DNA from: Acanthaster planci
Lineage: Eukaryota > Echinodermata > Asteroidea > Valvatida > Acanthasteridae
Assembly: GCF_001949145.1 (NCBI RefSeq)
Contig: NW_019091375.1
Coordinates: 1,271,120 to 1,330,076, forward strand
Length of the DNA stretch: 58,957 bases
Direction: 5' to 3'
This document shows positions 24,586-35,477 of this stretch, in pieces; the first letter of the stretch is position 1, and every line of letters begins with the position of its first letter. The translations under genes were made by a program, and so were the position numbers. Below the pieces are notes generated by a model. It searched no databases, was not told the DNA's origin, and saw only the letters and a list, made by a program, of their open reading frames with translations.

Positions 24586-27243
24586 TTCCCCTTCCCCAAA
24601 CGCCTGATCTACTCGTGTCTTGCTGAAGGCGACGAGCTTTCGAAGATTACAAGGAGAGTTACATCAATGATGTCCTGTGTTCGCCCCATCCTTCTCGCGG
24701 CACGCTGAGAGGTAGCATCCCCGCGCTTGGGTCTTTTGGCTGAGCGTGATAAATCAGTGGATTTTTATTTTCTTATTTTTTTTCAGCCACTAGGGATCCG
24801 GGCCTAGGAAATCGTACACAGCTGCTTAATTGAAATGTCTGCGGCACCCGAGAGACACGGTGGTTCGTCGGTGTAGCGGCCTTCATCAAGTGCATCACCC
24901 GATGGCTTGTGAAGGAACCCGGGCCCGGCCATTAATCACTGAATTGGCCTCGCGCGCGGGACACAGGTGGCAATTAATCAATTCTTCAACTACAATGTCC
25001 AGTCCCGAGTTCGCGGACATTGTTGTCCGTGAATGGTCTTGAAGCTGCGCCCAATTCGTATCTCAGATTATATATTTCAGCCGTGGCCTGTCAAAAAATA
25101 CCTTTAAGGGTTTTTTGACTTGAACTTTTAACTCTTGCGGGTTTCACTGATCTCTCATGAACGCAAGCGCAGCACACTCTCCGTGTGGCTATTAAAACTG
25201 AAGCTTGTTCGAATTCTCCACTCAGGGGATTTCCAAAATCGCAGCTTCTCTACTTTGGGTCACTAAGTTCGCCTTAAAAATGTAGCCTTTCCATATGTCT
25301 TTACAATTTTTAGCAACATAAAAGGTCATTTTTGTCACAGGAGCATGAGGGCCTTGTGGCAGAAATTTGTGCTGGGAACTTGGATATGGGGGGAGGAGTA
25401 TAGGGATGACTTCTCAGTCACGGCAACGTGAAGGGGGGGGGGGGTGCCGACACCATCTGACACTTGAGGGCGATGTTCCTCATCCAGATGTACATCTGTA
25501 ATGAAGTGCAGAACCTAACACAAAAAGGCATATCAAAGGCTTTTCCTTATTATTGTTCTCCCTTTTGAGTGCAGAAATCTTCACAATTTTATTTCCTACT
25601 GCAACAAGGCGATGATTGAACCACCCATTCCCCAGAATCTCGTCAAAAAGTGGGGAATATTTACATACCCCATCCCCCTGGGATTTACGCCCATGGTGTG
25701 TGCCTTGAAAGCCCTCCTTGGGTTAGGCTGTGAAAACAAAATCCATGAAGTAAAACAGTTCTTCTACTCAAGTCAGCAATATCATGTTTACCGCCAGTTT
25801 TATCTGGACGTAAATGTACATATATAGCTCAAAACTAAATAAGATCCAAAACAATTCCACGACAATACGGGCGATTCACAATGGTGCGCCACCAAGAGTT
25901 TGCAACACGTTGGTCGATCATAACGCGCGAAAGTTGTTGACCCTTTCCAAACACGCATTTGGTCGACAAATTTCGCGCATTGTGATTGGCCAACGCGTTG
26001 CAAACTCTTGGTGGCGCACACTTGTGAAATAGCCGTATTGGAGGTAACATTTGTGGGGTGTTGTATAAAATGAAGCAACGCGAATATCTGACGCTAAAAC
26101 GAAAATGGCTCATTTAAATAGAGCAGAAATGGTTTGATGACTAGATTTATAGGCATTTCGTTTTCCCGCGACGTCGCCTTTAACTATCTTGCAACGAAAC
26201 CCTTTCCCTTTCAAATCCGTCTTGCGACAACCGCAAATCTCACCTACCTCGCTACAGTAGGCATGTTTTCTCAAGTCGAAATCTCCCCAAGTGAAGTTTT
26301 GAATAAAATTGGTTTCTTTACGCGACCTTCGCCCTCAAATGCCGATCTCACCACTTTTCTTTTCTTTTTTAATGTTCTTTCCACTCATGAGTACAGTAAT
26401 TATTGCTGGCCCATCTATCTACGGTGGGGACTAAAGTCCTTGGTCATTGTTGTCATCGGCAGCTCTCGTTCCGTCTGGGAAATTCTGCGGCGAACCTTTA
26501 ATTCATGTTATGGGGCCTGTTGACTGATTACCGGGTGTTTATTGGTTTACGTGCCGCGCGATGCGCGCGGTTAAGCGTCTTCGTCTCCCGATCAGTAATT
26601 GTTTGTCGTTGCGCAGAATGGACGATGCTACTAAAACGGCGCGACTACAGAGGATCCAGGAAGTAAGATTAAAGGCGCATGTATTTCCAAGAGGTTTTCC
26701 TTTTAAATATAGTTGGGTGTATAGTTGAGTTGGGTGTATGACTACGCATGGATTGGTCGATATTTTACAGATATCAAAATAAATTACTCGAGAATTTATT
26801 CTTTGACCAAATTTGTAAAACACATGCAAAAATTCTTTACTGTTTCAAATAGTTACTTGTTAACCTATGGGAAAAGGAGCAACAAAAGTTGTCCATTTCC
26901 GATTATTCACATCTGTCCGAGATGGTTGGTCACGTTGTGTTACAGCCTGTCTGTAGAGAAAGATTTCAAAACGTCCACCCAGTTTGGAATAGCAAGACAG
27001 TGTGTGAACCGTATCGGGCAAGAAATGAGAATGGTAATATTGGCTTCCATCATGGATAAGATAGAGAAAAGAGGAAGAAACACACTCCCAAAGAAAAAAA
27101 ACGAAACGAAGCATTAAAATATGCGACCAGTTGATCCTTGCCTCTAAAAAGTGTCAATCAATGGATGGTTGGAGTTAAATAACCTTTCAATATTACTTTA
27201 ACGAGACATACTTGAACTCTTTTTTTTATTCATATTGATTTCA
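24586..27243. other. No coding gene seen upstream of the neuropeptide ATG
   Basis: It holds the CAATACGG foldback at 25.9 kb and a G run of about 13 at 25433. The last 25 bases are a polypyrimidine tract and AG acceptor for the ATG exon. No TATA box with suitable spacing lies directly upstream, in keeping with a 5' intron. Confidence 0.5.
25863..26040. mobile_element. Foldback element with CAATACGG ends
   Basis: The two halves are near-perfect inverted copies: GCGCCACCAAGAGTTTGCAA on the left is matched by TTGCAAACTCTTGGTGGCGC on the right, and the outer ends are CAATACGG and CCGTATTG. The total is about 178 bases and the transcript would form one long hairpin. Small open frames on both strands mirror each other for this reason. 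Confidence 0.82.
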
Positions 27244-27253
27244 GAGAACCACA

Positions 27254-27333
27254 ATGTCGCAGCTTACTTTGCTTGCCGTTTGTGGCGTTGTACTTCTACT
27301 GGCTGCTCACACATACTGCACAGATGACCACAG
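27254..27333 (+). CDS. Neuropeptide precursor, coding exon 1 (signal peptide)
   Basis: This exon encodes the initiator Met, the whole signal peptide and the first residues of the prohormone, ending with two bases of the Arg codon that exon 2 completes. The ATG has A at -3 (CACAATG). The donor is CACAG|GTAAGC, close to consensus. Nine bases before the ATG lies a pyrimidine-rich tract ending ATTTCAG (27237-27243). The exon therefore probably starts at 27244 and a non-coding exon lies upstream. Confidence 0.85.
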
Positions 27334-30300
27334 GTAAGCATCCAAGCCGATTTGACGTTTTGGGTATTCCAACAGCGCATGTCCAAACTCAAGGGTGTGC
27401 GAGGTCAATCGAGAACCGAAGTACGCGCACGCAAGGTGTATTCTATATCTGTGCGGCCGTACGCGCCGACTCGCGCTTTGCGGTACTCTTTAATGACCTT
27501 GGAAATTAGTTTGTTGTAAAGTACCACCAAAAACGTGGCAGTTAGGGGCCTCCGTACCACTTTCTATTTGCATTCATAGGAAGTTTGGCTTTTGGGTGGA
27601 AAAGACTACTTAAAGGCTCTTTTTAATATTGTATTGGAGGTGGGGCAATACAGCTTCGGTATGGAGTTGGGCCAGCAGTTCAGATTTTACCTACATGAAT
27701 CCTGAAACATTTGACAAAGCGGGTTTGAAAATATCAGTAATTCAAAAGTTCACCTAATATGCCTCTGATATTCAGCAATTGAACGAGTAACTACGGTAAC
27801 TACCAACGAAATGTACCCTCCCCAGCCCACCTAAGCGGCTCTTTGCGACCGATAAGGAGGTTACTTCTGCCCGAGGCGGACACGGTTGATTCCGAGGGAA
27901 ACTGTGCCGGTACTTCTTGTCCTTTTGGTTAATGCAATTTAGCAGCCTGTTCGTTAAAGATTGAGTTACCCAACAAGCGGATTTGAGCTTATAGAAATCG
28001 GATATGATTGCCAATCAATTCGATATCGGACATAGGCTTGCATTCTATCATAAAAGATACAGGCGGGTCTCTTGATTAACCTCCGGAGCGGTGACAACAC
28101 GGAGTACACCGAGATTTTAATTCTTCGGATGGAACTACGGCTAAGTCACCGAGATGCGGCAAACACCAGACTTTGCTGTTGTCGGCACGAAGTGCCCCTG
28201 TCTTGATCCCTCTGTAACCAGCGCGAAGTCGGGCTTATCTTCCTGCTAAAATTGTCGCTGTGCTGGGTTTCGCGAGGAGCCGAGATTACGGCACAGGGGG
28301 ATTTTACAGTGTATAGTCGCGTGCACGTGGCAGATTGATATCAGACAGAGGAACAAACAGGGAACATGTCAAAAGAGAAAGTACCTACGCGTACACAGGA
28401 TGTCTCATAAACTATTGAACATTAACACAACGTGCTCATAACAGGTGGGGGTATTACTTCTTCCATCAATTCAGGAGATTTGGAAATAAGAAGTCTAAGA
28501 CTAAGTCCAGAAATAATACTTCACATTATCACATTGAGAAATCGGCCAACAAAATCAAATCAGGGGAATGTAGTTGGAGTCAATAATTTCAAGACGTTAT
28601 TCGACTTCTAAATATATCCTTGTACTCGACAGCCACAGAATGCAAGGAGGATAAAAGGGACAGTATTAGTGATCTTGGAAGCTAGGGAAAAAGGACGTGT
28701 GGAGTAAACGAGAGAAATTCGCAGGGTCGGAATTGATGTAGTATAGCATTAGGATAGAAGCAAACCACAGTTTTTCAATAATTTACTTGTTTTTTTTATT
28801 TCAGAAAGGAAAAAATGAAAAATAATGCAATACACACCTATGTCTGAAACTCCTGCAACTAGCTATGACAAAGCCGTACGTCGTGGTCCCCTGTAGTGCC
28901 ACTGAACGTGAATTGTTTTGGGAGGTAAATTCTGGTCTTACCCCCCCCCCCACACACACACCCAGACATAACTGTTTTACCTCCAAAGTGTTGACATTTC
29001 TTTGTTCTCCTTGGATAAGGAAACTTGAGGAAAATGCTCCTTTATCTCCGACTAGGACCACTCCTGTGAGCTAGATGATGATGATTTCCTGAACTGTTCC
29101 TCTTCATTTTGCCACGGATAACCCTAACCCCAAAATGCCTCTGAAACTGTTTTTCAGAGAGGGGAAAACATTGTGCGGACGTGTGCGGGTCCACACATCG
29201 CCATCGCACCCTACATTGTGTGGACTTCTTTTGTGCAGAGGTCCACGCAGTGCACCCTATAGCGTCGGGTTAGTGCCATAAGGTCCTTATGGCAGTAACA
29301 ACCTTATAGCACTTATGATTTTGAAAATGATTTTAGGGCCCTATTCTGAGCATGAAATAATTTTATAAAGACACAAATAATAATGTTCCACATTATTTTA
29401 TTGATAACAATCATTTTGGGGGACTGTTTCTCTAATCTTCACCAAGACTTTTCTCGTATTTCACGTTTTTAAAAAAAAATTCGGAACAGAGCAGCCAAAA
29501 ATGGAAATAGAGGAAAGTTATCGTGTGTTGTCGTTCCGAAATGGAAAAGACGGCGAAAGAGCAGGTGTTAAGCCGAGGGGAGGCGAACAGCCGATTCGGT
29601 GTCAAATCGAACTCCGGCCGGCAATTCCAAGCCTCCGGAAAAAATACCATAGTAAATGGAAGCCAGGGGACGGGTAGACTTTGCCGAAGATATTTGTTCC
29701 TCAGCTCCTGAACCGTTTGATTGAACACTTCTCGTGTTACAAGGAATCGATGGGGGTTGAGTAAATTAGACCGACGTCACGACGGATGCACGCAGAAAAC
29801 AGACATATGGGATCACCCGGAATCTCTGGATGTATATATGTGCCCGTTTTTACCGAATTAATCAGCCATGCGAGACTTTTATCAATAATAGCTAACAACC
29901 ATACGGATCATTCCTAGTCCGGAAGATGTCAGCATTCGAACAAATGTTCTGGATACAACGACATACGTACGATGCTCTGACAACAGATAATTAAATTTTG
30001 AGAAATTAATCATTACAGTGTCAGTGCGATATATTAAACCATGTGCAATTAGTGGGCTTTTGGTTGAGCAAGAGTCCACCATATTGTGAATTGACCTGAT
30101 CACGTGCAGTTTAACCTTTGTTACATTACAAACTATTCATAAATACCCCAGACAGTCTCCCTATTCAACAACGTGCAATTTGACCGTGTATGAACATTAT
30201 TTTGATAATGCCTGCTGAGAAGTGAAATTGCCCGCTGCGTAGATTATGCGCTGCCTCCTGGATGCGAGAAAGTTTATCGGTCAAGAGTCTGTATGCACGC

Positions 30301-32336
30301 GGCTCGCCACGCGCGCACCAAGTCCATATAAGGATATTCGTTTGGACAACTTGCTAAAGGAATACACCATAAAATAGAAGGGAGTATTCGGGAAAATAAA
30401 AGTAAAAGTCTAGAACATAATCGTTGGAATCCATCATATATTAAAGGTATTTTATGAACGGGGAGTACATTATGTGCTTGACTGGTGTCAAACTGAGTGC
30501 TGAACGCTGATAATGCCCTCGCCTGTGGCTCAGGCAGTGCGTCCAATCTCCTAAGCCGGTCTTAATTAAACACACGTTTTACGCGTTTAGAACGGGTTAA
30601 GTAGATTATTCCCTTATTATTATTTTTTACATTACGTCTAGTCTCCTGTGCCGGTCTTAAACACACATTTCACACGTTTAGAACAGGTTAAGCACATTAT
30701 TCATTCCCTTATTATCATTTTTTACATTGCGTTGAGTCTCCTGTGCCGGTCTTAAACACACTTTCAGGACGGGCCAAGCACATAATCTATAACCTTATTA
30801 CCATTTTTACATTGCCAACGTCTACCAAACATGTTCATAAACTGATAAGTGTAAATTGCCGAGCTACGAAATATGTGCAACAAGAATCACAGCGATGCAC
30901 AGTAATGGTAAAAGCTTCCACACTGTCTCAAGCGGCTTTTACAACAATCATGAAAGCATCTCTACTGGTCGGGTGTGAGAGTAAGTCAGATTTGTACATC
31001 TTCATATGTTTCACTTTTCAGGGAAAAGAGAATAGGGGACAACGACTACTTTCAGGCTAAGTACAACGATGCCCAGGAAAACCAGAGACAGCGCGCACGG
31101 TGGAGTCTGTTGAACGAGAAAATGCGGAACGCGGGAAAAAGATCCGGGTGAGTACATTCTCGGATTGAAGGGGCACTGTGGTCAAGTTTTCTTTCCCTCA
31201 GACACACAGTTTATGCAACGTCATACTCTTCTTCGGTACACGAATCTGCTTGGCATCCTTTGCCGGGTTTAGATTAGATTGGAAAGTGTACTCATTTTAA
31301 AAATAATTTTTAAATATCCTGAGCTTTTCTCAACACCTGAGGGCGCTGTTGACGCGGTGTAAATCAGAGAGGACACGCTGTTCCTCATCGAAGACAGTTT
31401 AGAAAAAAGTTTTCCTGTAAGCCTATTTGCCAAATACTTCCACAATAATAAATCGCCTAAGGAAGGGAAATTTAGGAAAGTAAAATGTCGAGAATTGCTG
31501 CAGTGTTTTGGGCACGAATGAATACAAGATTAAGTTTTTTTTTCCATTGTTGCTCTTGCATAGGGTTACCTGAAAGTCAAAATTACAATACCTTTTAGAG
31601 CAGCACAACATAATATAAAAATTGAACAAAAGGAGCATCTTCGAGGGCTTTAGGAAAACAACTACATAGCAAATAAACCCTTTAACTTTTTCCTTCAAGA
31701 AAGAAGTACACGAGATGACTCACTACTTTGTGTCAACGCTTCAACGCTTCGAAATTACTGGCGAAATAAAATAGACAGCTGTTCTCGACAATCACAGTCA
31801 AAAATATTCTTGACATTATGAGTCTTTTGGCGTAATCATAAATCTTTCGTTAAAAAGTGTGGAAGGTATCTAAAACGTGACATATATGCGATATACCGCA
31901 GCCCGTAAGGCTCATGTTGCTGTGGAATTTCATGACTCGCGCAAGAATAGATGGTCGACTGGTTCGCGATCGTTGAAATGCTGTTGGTCAGCACGCGTAG
32001 TACACTTCGTCACCTCAACCACACGCATGACCTTTCCAGTCCGCCATGATGTCACTTTGGAAAGGAAATAAATTTTGTCTACAAAATGACACATACACAA
32101 ACTCTTGAGCACAGTGGCGCGAGCCTGATTTATGTAGCAAGAGCGACGGTAGAATTAAACCCATAATGTGGGTTTTGGTGGGCTGTTTTGGTGCAAGATT
32201 TAACTTTTTCGGTTTTCTTTCATTTTTACACAGTGTAAATAGAGACTTCGAGGATGATTTGTACAGAAACATGGAAAGAGAGTTTATTAGAAGACTAATC
32301 GGTGAATATTTCTACCAATTGGAAGAGAGCCCATAA
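27254..32336 (+). CDS. Amidated neuropeptide/peptide-hormone precursor, complete, three coding exons
   Basis: Joining 27254-27333, 31022-31147 and 32234-32336 gives an uninterrupted 102-residue protein plus stop (309 bases). Both introns are GT-AG and phase 2. Residues 1-22 form a classic signal peptide: a hydrophobic core rich in Leu/Val/Ala ending ...HTYC. A short TDDHREKR stretch follows, ending in a KR cleavage site. Residues 31-64 are a 34-residue peptide starting IGDNDYFQAKY and ending SLLNEKMRNA. Residues 65-67 are Gly-Lys-Arg, the standard signal for cleavage and C-terminal amidation. Residues 68-102 form an acidic, Cys-free spacer ending LEESP. The only Cys residues (10 and 22) are in or at the end of the signal peptide, so the mature peptide has no disulfide. 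The expected role is a secreted neuropeptide or hormone made in neurons or endocrine cells and acting on a GPCR. The family is unresolved: the SLL...KM.NA-amide end resembles pigment-dispersing-factor peptides, and the basic helical stretch QRQRARW would also fit a secretin/CRH-type ligand. I am sure of the precursor architecture and unsure of the family. Confidence 0.85.
27358..27505 (+). repeat. Interspersed repeat family F, copy 2 (just inside neuropeptide intron 1)
   Basis: TGGGTATTCCAACAGCGCAT, GTACGCGCACGCAAGG, CCGTACGCGCCGACTCGCGC. It starts 25 bases after the exon 1 donor. Confidence 0.6.
27805..27925 (+). repeat. Weak repeat shared with 24.25-24.36 kb
   Basis: ACGAAATGTACCCTCCCCAG, then GGCTCTTTGCGACCGATAAG and GTTACTTCTGCCCGAGGCGG resemble the stretch at 24248-24360 (ACAAAATGAATACTCCCGAC, GGCTCATTTCAGGCGATGAG, GGTACTTCTGCTCGAGACGG). 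Confidence 0.5.
28985..29240 (+). repeat. Interspersed repeat family D, copy 2 (neuropeptide intron 1)
   Basis: GACATTTCTTTGTTCTCCTT through GATGATGATTTCCTGAACTG and GCCTCTGAAACTGTTTTTCA to GCACCCTACATTGTGTGGAC. It has the same orientation as copy 1. Weaker similarity extends leftward to about 28860, interrupted by a C/CA tract (28939-28962). Confidence 0.8.
30131..30480 (+). repeat. Interspersed repeat family C, copy in neuropeptide intron 1
   Basis: It shares with 51.87 kb, in the same order, TTCATAAATACCCCAGACAG, CAACGTGCAA, GATAATGCC, GCCAAGTCTATGTAAGGATA-like, GACAACTTGC and TTCCATCATATATT-like segments over about 350 bases. There is no coding potential. Confidence 0.75.
30541..30830 (+). 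repeat. Minisatellite, three units of about 95 bp
   Basis: Units start near 30541, 30636 and 30731, each with CTCCT.(A/T)GCCGGTCTTAA, ACACAC, a CTTATTA(T/C) stretch and TTTTACATT. Divergence rises along the array. It lies in intron 1, 190 bases before the exon that encodes the mature peptide. Confidence 0.82.
31022..31147 (+). CDS. Neuropeptide precursor, coding exon 2 (mature amidated peptide)
   Basis: The acceptor is CACTTTTCAG|G and the donor is TCCGG|GTGAGT. The exon carries residues 27-68: the EKR cleavage site, the full 34-residue peptide and the GKR amidation/cleavage site. The entire bioactive peptide is thus on one exon. The internal QRQRAR run could be a secondary processing site that would free the 11-residue WSLLNEKMRNA-amide. 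It does not fit the strict furin consensus. Confidence 0.87.
31165..31500 (+). repeat. Diverged repeat family G (neuropeptide intron 2 region)
   Basis: TACTCTTCTTCGGTACACGA, CACCTGAGGGCGCTGTTGAC and ATACTTCCACAATAATAAAT reappear in the same order at 39.65-40.17 kb, with large gaps and divergence. Confidence 0.5.
32234..32336 (+). CDS. Neuropeptide precursor, coding exon 3 (C-terminal spacer and stop)
   Basis: A long pyrimidine tract precedes the acceptor TTTTTACACAG|TG. The exon continues the phase left by exon 2, encodes 33 residues (VNRDFEDDLYRNM... to LEESP) and ends with TAA at 32334-32336. The segment is rich in Glu, Asp, Arg and aromatic residues and has no Gly-Lys-Arg. It is therefore probably a linker peptide and not a second amidated hormone, although the Arg-Arg at residues 88-89 could be cut. 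Confidence 0.8.
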
Positions 32337-32750
32337 AAGTAGGTAGGTCGGCTTTCATCAGTTTCCAATCGTCACCCAGCCCCCACACAAGGCGCTGGAA
32401 AGGCAAATGCGCTTCCTGATAACATTTTGAGAAGGAAAGACGTCACAGCTATAGACGCGCAAAGCATAGTGGGTTACTTGCTGTCGTAACCAACGCGTGG
32501 ATTTGCAGTTCACACGCATCGAGCGAACCTGCAAAGATTGACCCTTGTTCAAAATATGGTCTGTCCAACGGCTGCTGGACGAAAATGACCTAATGCATTT
32601 GCCTTTCCAATCGCCCTGCGTAGGAGCTAGGTGACCAAGGAGTCATCAGTTTTTCATAAACAAACAACACTGGAGGGCGTCATAGGTCAGCTCATGACCT
32701 TTGACATGACACAAACGAGGGCGCTTTCACAGTGTTTGAATTTGAGACTA

Positions 32751-32992
32751 GGGCCGTTTTCCAATACTCAACTTCGGCTCCGTCTCAGGCTTCAACTGTT
32801 TTTTACTAGCCGACTTTGAAGCTGTAAGCGCAGTAATCAGTCTAATAGTGCCATAGAACATCAAACAAGATGCAATAAAGCCAAAAATTATAGTAATACA
32901 ATGTAATTTAAACGCTTTAGGCCCACAATCGGGGACTGGCTTTGGGAACGAAGCTTGAGACGAAGACGAAGTTGAGTATTAGAAAACGGCCC
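32751..32992. mobile_element. Foldback element just downstream of the neuropeptide gene
   Basis: GGGCCGTTTTCCAATACTCA on the left pairs with TGAGTATTAGAAAACGGCCC on the right, and the arms continue for roughly 45 bases through repeated CTTCG/TCTC words. The length is 242 bases. It carries the first AATAAA after the neuropeptide stop codon. Confidence 0.8.
32874..32879 (+). promoter_or_regulatory. Candidate poly(A) signal AATAAA of the neuropeptide gene
   Basis: This is the first AATAAA downstream of the stop codon at 32336. It would give a 3' UTR of about 550 bases. It lies inside the foldback element at 32751-32992, so the signal would come from a mobile element. A variant signal closer to the stop is equally possible. 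Confidence 0.3.
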
Positions 32993-33204
32993 AGAGCTGC
33001 ATAGGACAAGATTGAGCGGCGGTCATTTTGTCAATCCCTGGTGGATAGCTTGCCCGGTACCTGGGATATGTTTTATTGTATTCACAAGTCACCACGGTGT
33101 ATTCGAGAAGAGGTAATCTCTTAAATCTGCCCATACTTTGAAATGCACAACTGCAGTGAAACTGCCACGTCACCCCCAGAAATGAATTGTGACTTCAAAC
33201 AGAC

Positions 33205-33770
33205 TATCCGCTCCGGGCGGAACAAAAGAGGGCCTTCTTTTTGGTACTCACCCACAGACATACAAACACAGAGACGGCCGGACTTGCCCGTAAACCCGTG
33301 ATATTGAAAAGTATTGGCAAATATTTAGCGAAGCGACGTCTGACAGCGCGTCCAGTGCGCGTTATTACGCGCCGCACTTACATTGCCTGTATTTTTAACG
33401 TGCTCCCGAAATGCGTTCACGATTTTTGCCTTCTGAAGCCTACTGAAAATTCTTCTTTTAAGATGTTGCAACTTCACTGTTTTACATCCCTAGGGGCCAG
33501 ATTAAGTAAATAGAGGTTTTTAACAATCGCGCAGATCACTAAAAATGCGTTTATATGTCTGTGACTCACCACATAGGCAAGCCATGAGGCGCGCCAGTAA
33601 ATGCGCATTTGACGCCAGAGTACGGTGAGTACGCATAACTAATTTATTCCGGCATGTGTGGTCTTCGCGTACACGCAGCACGCGTGCAAGAACCCGCTTG
33701 TAACCACCTGTCTTTCTTTCCCCAATTGGGGGTGCGCTTCAGCTCGGGGCGGATTCCAGTTAGACGTCAC
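33205..33770 (+). repeat. Interspersed repeat family E, copy 2, longer
   Basis: It has the same flanking modules as the 10.26-kb copy (TATCCGCTCCGGGCGGAACA at the left; CCGGCATGTGTGGTCTTCGC and AATTGGGGGTGCGCTTCAGC at the right). About 300 bases lie between them that copy 1 lacks. Copy 1 is an internally deleted form or copy 2 carries an insertion. Confidence 0.68.
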
Positions 33771-35477
33771 AATTTCGGTGGCATCGCACTCGCGCTCGCA
33801 TTCCTCAGCTTGACGCGCGCGTGTCTTTGGCAAATCACGACACCCTATTGGTCGAAGAGGCAAGCAACGCGTGTGTAGCACCCGTCCACGAGCACGGCGT
33901 GTCACCGAAGTAGCTTCTTACACTGGTTGTCGAGTTACACCGAAGCAGACAGCAAGTGCGCAAGCTTTGGAAACGTCCGAACAATATAGAACATTTTGAT
34001 TGCAGTGCTATGCAATCATAACGTAATTAGAGCTACGCATTTTCAGCTATTCTGTCTATACGATATTGGGAAATCGACTTTACGATTCATTATAGTTTTG
34101 GATGCGGTGGTGATTGTTGTGCATTGACGTCGTTTTTTTTAATGACATGATCATTTTGTTGACAATATTTTAGTGGAAATTTTACTAAAAGAATCTTAGA
34201 GACCTTCAGGCGTAAGGGAAACACGGAATGCCGCTCAGTTGCAGACATTATGCACACTCTTGGCATTAACTTTATCACCCGAAAGATAATAGAGACAAAT
34301 ACCTTCTGCCAACATCCTGCAAACTGTTGCCGGATTAAACCTCACGTGTTCTGCATATCTTTGGCCATATTTGTAGATTGGGGCACCAACGTGAGGGCAG
34401 GCACCAAGCGCGTGCACCCGAAACCCCGTCCCACGCAAGACAATCGCCCGGAATACAAGTCATTTTTGATGACACTTATCTAAAGTGGCAGATCCCTAAG
34501 TGTCGAATTTATCACCGCTTTCAGAGAAGAATTGGAGCAATAATTCGTCAACTGTAACGCCAAGGTTCCCCTTGCTTTCCGGGGGCACTGCGGATACCTA
34601 CGTACGTCGCTGCGTCAAATCACAAGCTACATCCTGTCTCCCCCCTTCCCAGGATGGAAATCTCTTCACTCGGGGGATCGTTAAGTAAACAAGTTGCGGG
34701 ACGCACTTTGTCGAGATGCCGACAGTAACTCGTATCTAGGGGGACCTCCGAGTACTGATAACATCCTTGGGGATAATAGGTCGTTCTAAATTGGTGCACC
34801 AGATAACCGATGTTGGCAGTTTCACTTCTCAAAGTTAGACCAGAAACAGAGGCTAAGTAGAAGTACTAGTCATTCAAATAACGTCAATTAAATTACCTAG
34901 AAAAGAACTAAAAGTGCGGCTTTTGAAATACATGGCATTTATTTTAAAACTTGAAGTGCCGACCTGCTTTTTTGCCCCTACTTTACGTCTTCTTGTCCTC
35001 AAAGCGCACGGTCATTTCATCCATGGGATACGTGGCACGACACGCCATCATGCAAATTTCGTACTGCGCGCGCATTCGTGCATTACTCCGCAAGACACCA
35101 GGCTAATTATTTGACCCCCCAAAAAATCATGTGTTGAAAAGCCTTGCAACAAAGTGTTGACTAATCATTCGTCACACTTTGGAGCCAAGAGAATTGACTC
35201 ATATAATAATTGTTAAAAGTAAAAGTGAGATCTTCGTGGCCGTATACATTTTGTAGAGGGGGGTTTGAATAGCTGGAAAGCATCGAGCTCAAACCTGAGC
35301 AAGCGCGCTGAAATTTTGTCCTGCAGACAGGCACATTACTTTTTGCTTGTTTTCTGTGTGCTTCCAAGAGCGGATCAAGGGGGCGTCAGTGGCCGATCAT
35401 GACCCAGAGGTGTGTAGAGAGAGTTCTGACATGAATGTCTCAATTGCTGGAACCAAAATAGCTAATTGTCAGTGCCT

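Larger units (their letters stand above)
27334..31021 (+). other. Intron 1 of the neuropeptide precursor gene
   Basis: This 3.7-kb intron is built largely from repeats listed separately: a copy shared with 19.57 kb just after the donor, a weak copy of a 24.26-kb segment, a copy of the 5.85-kb repeat at 28.97 kb, the long repeat shared with 51.87 kb at 30.13 kb, and a three-unit 95-bp tandem repeat. I see no additional cassette exon, and the reading frame needs none. Confidence 0.75.

Noticed and set aside
30541-30830. CRISPR-like array
   Set aside because: Three adjacent diverging 95-bp units without spacers in a eukaryotic intron form a minisatellite, not a CRISPR array.
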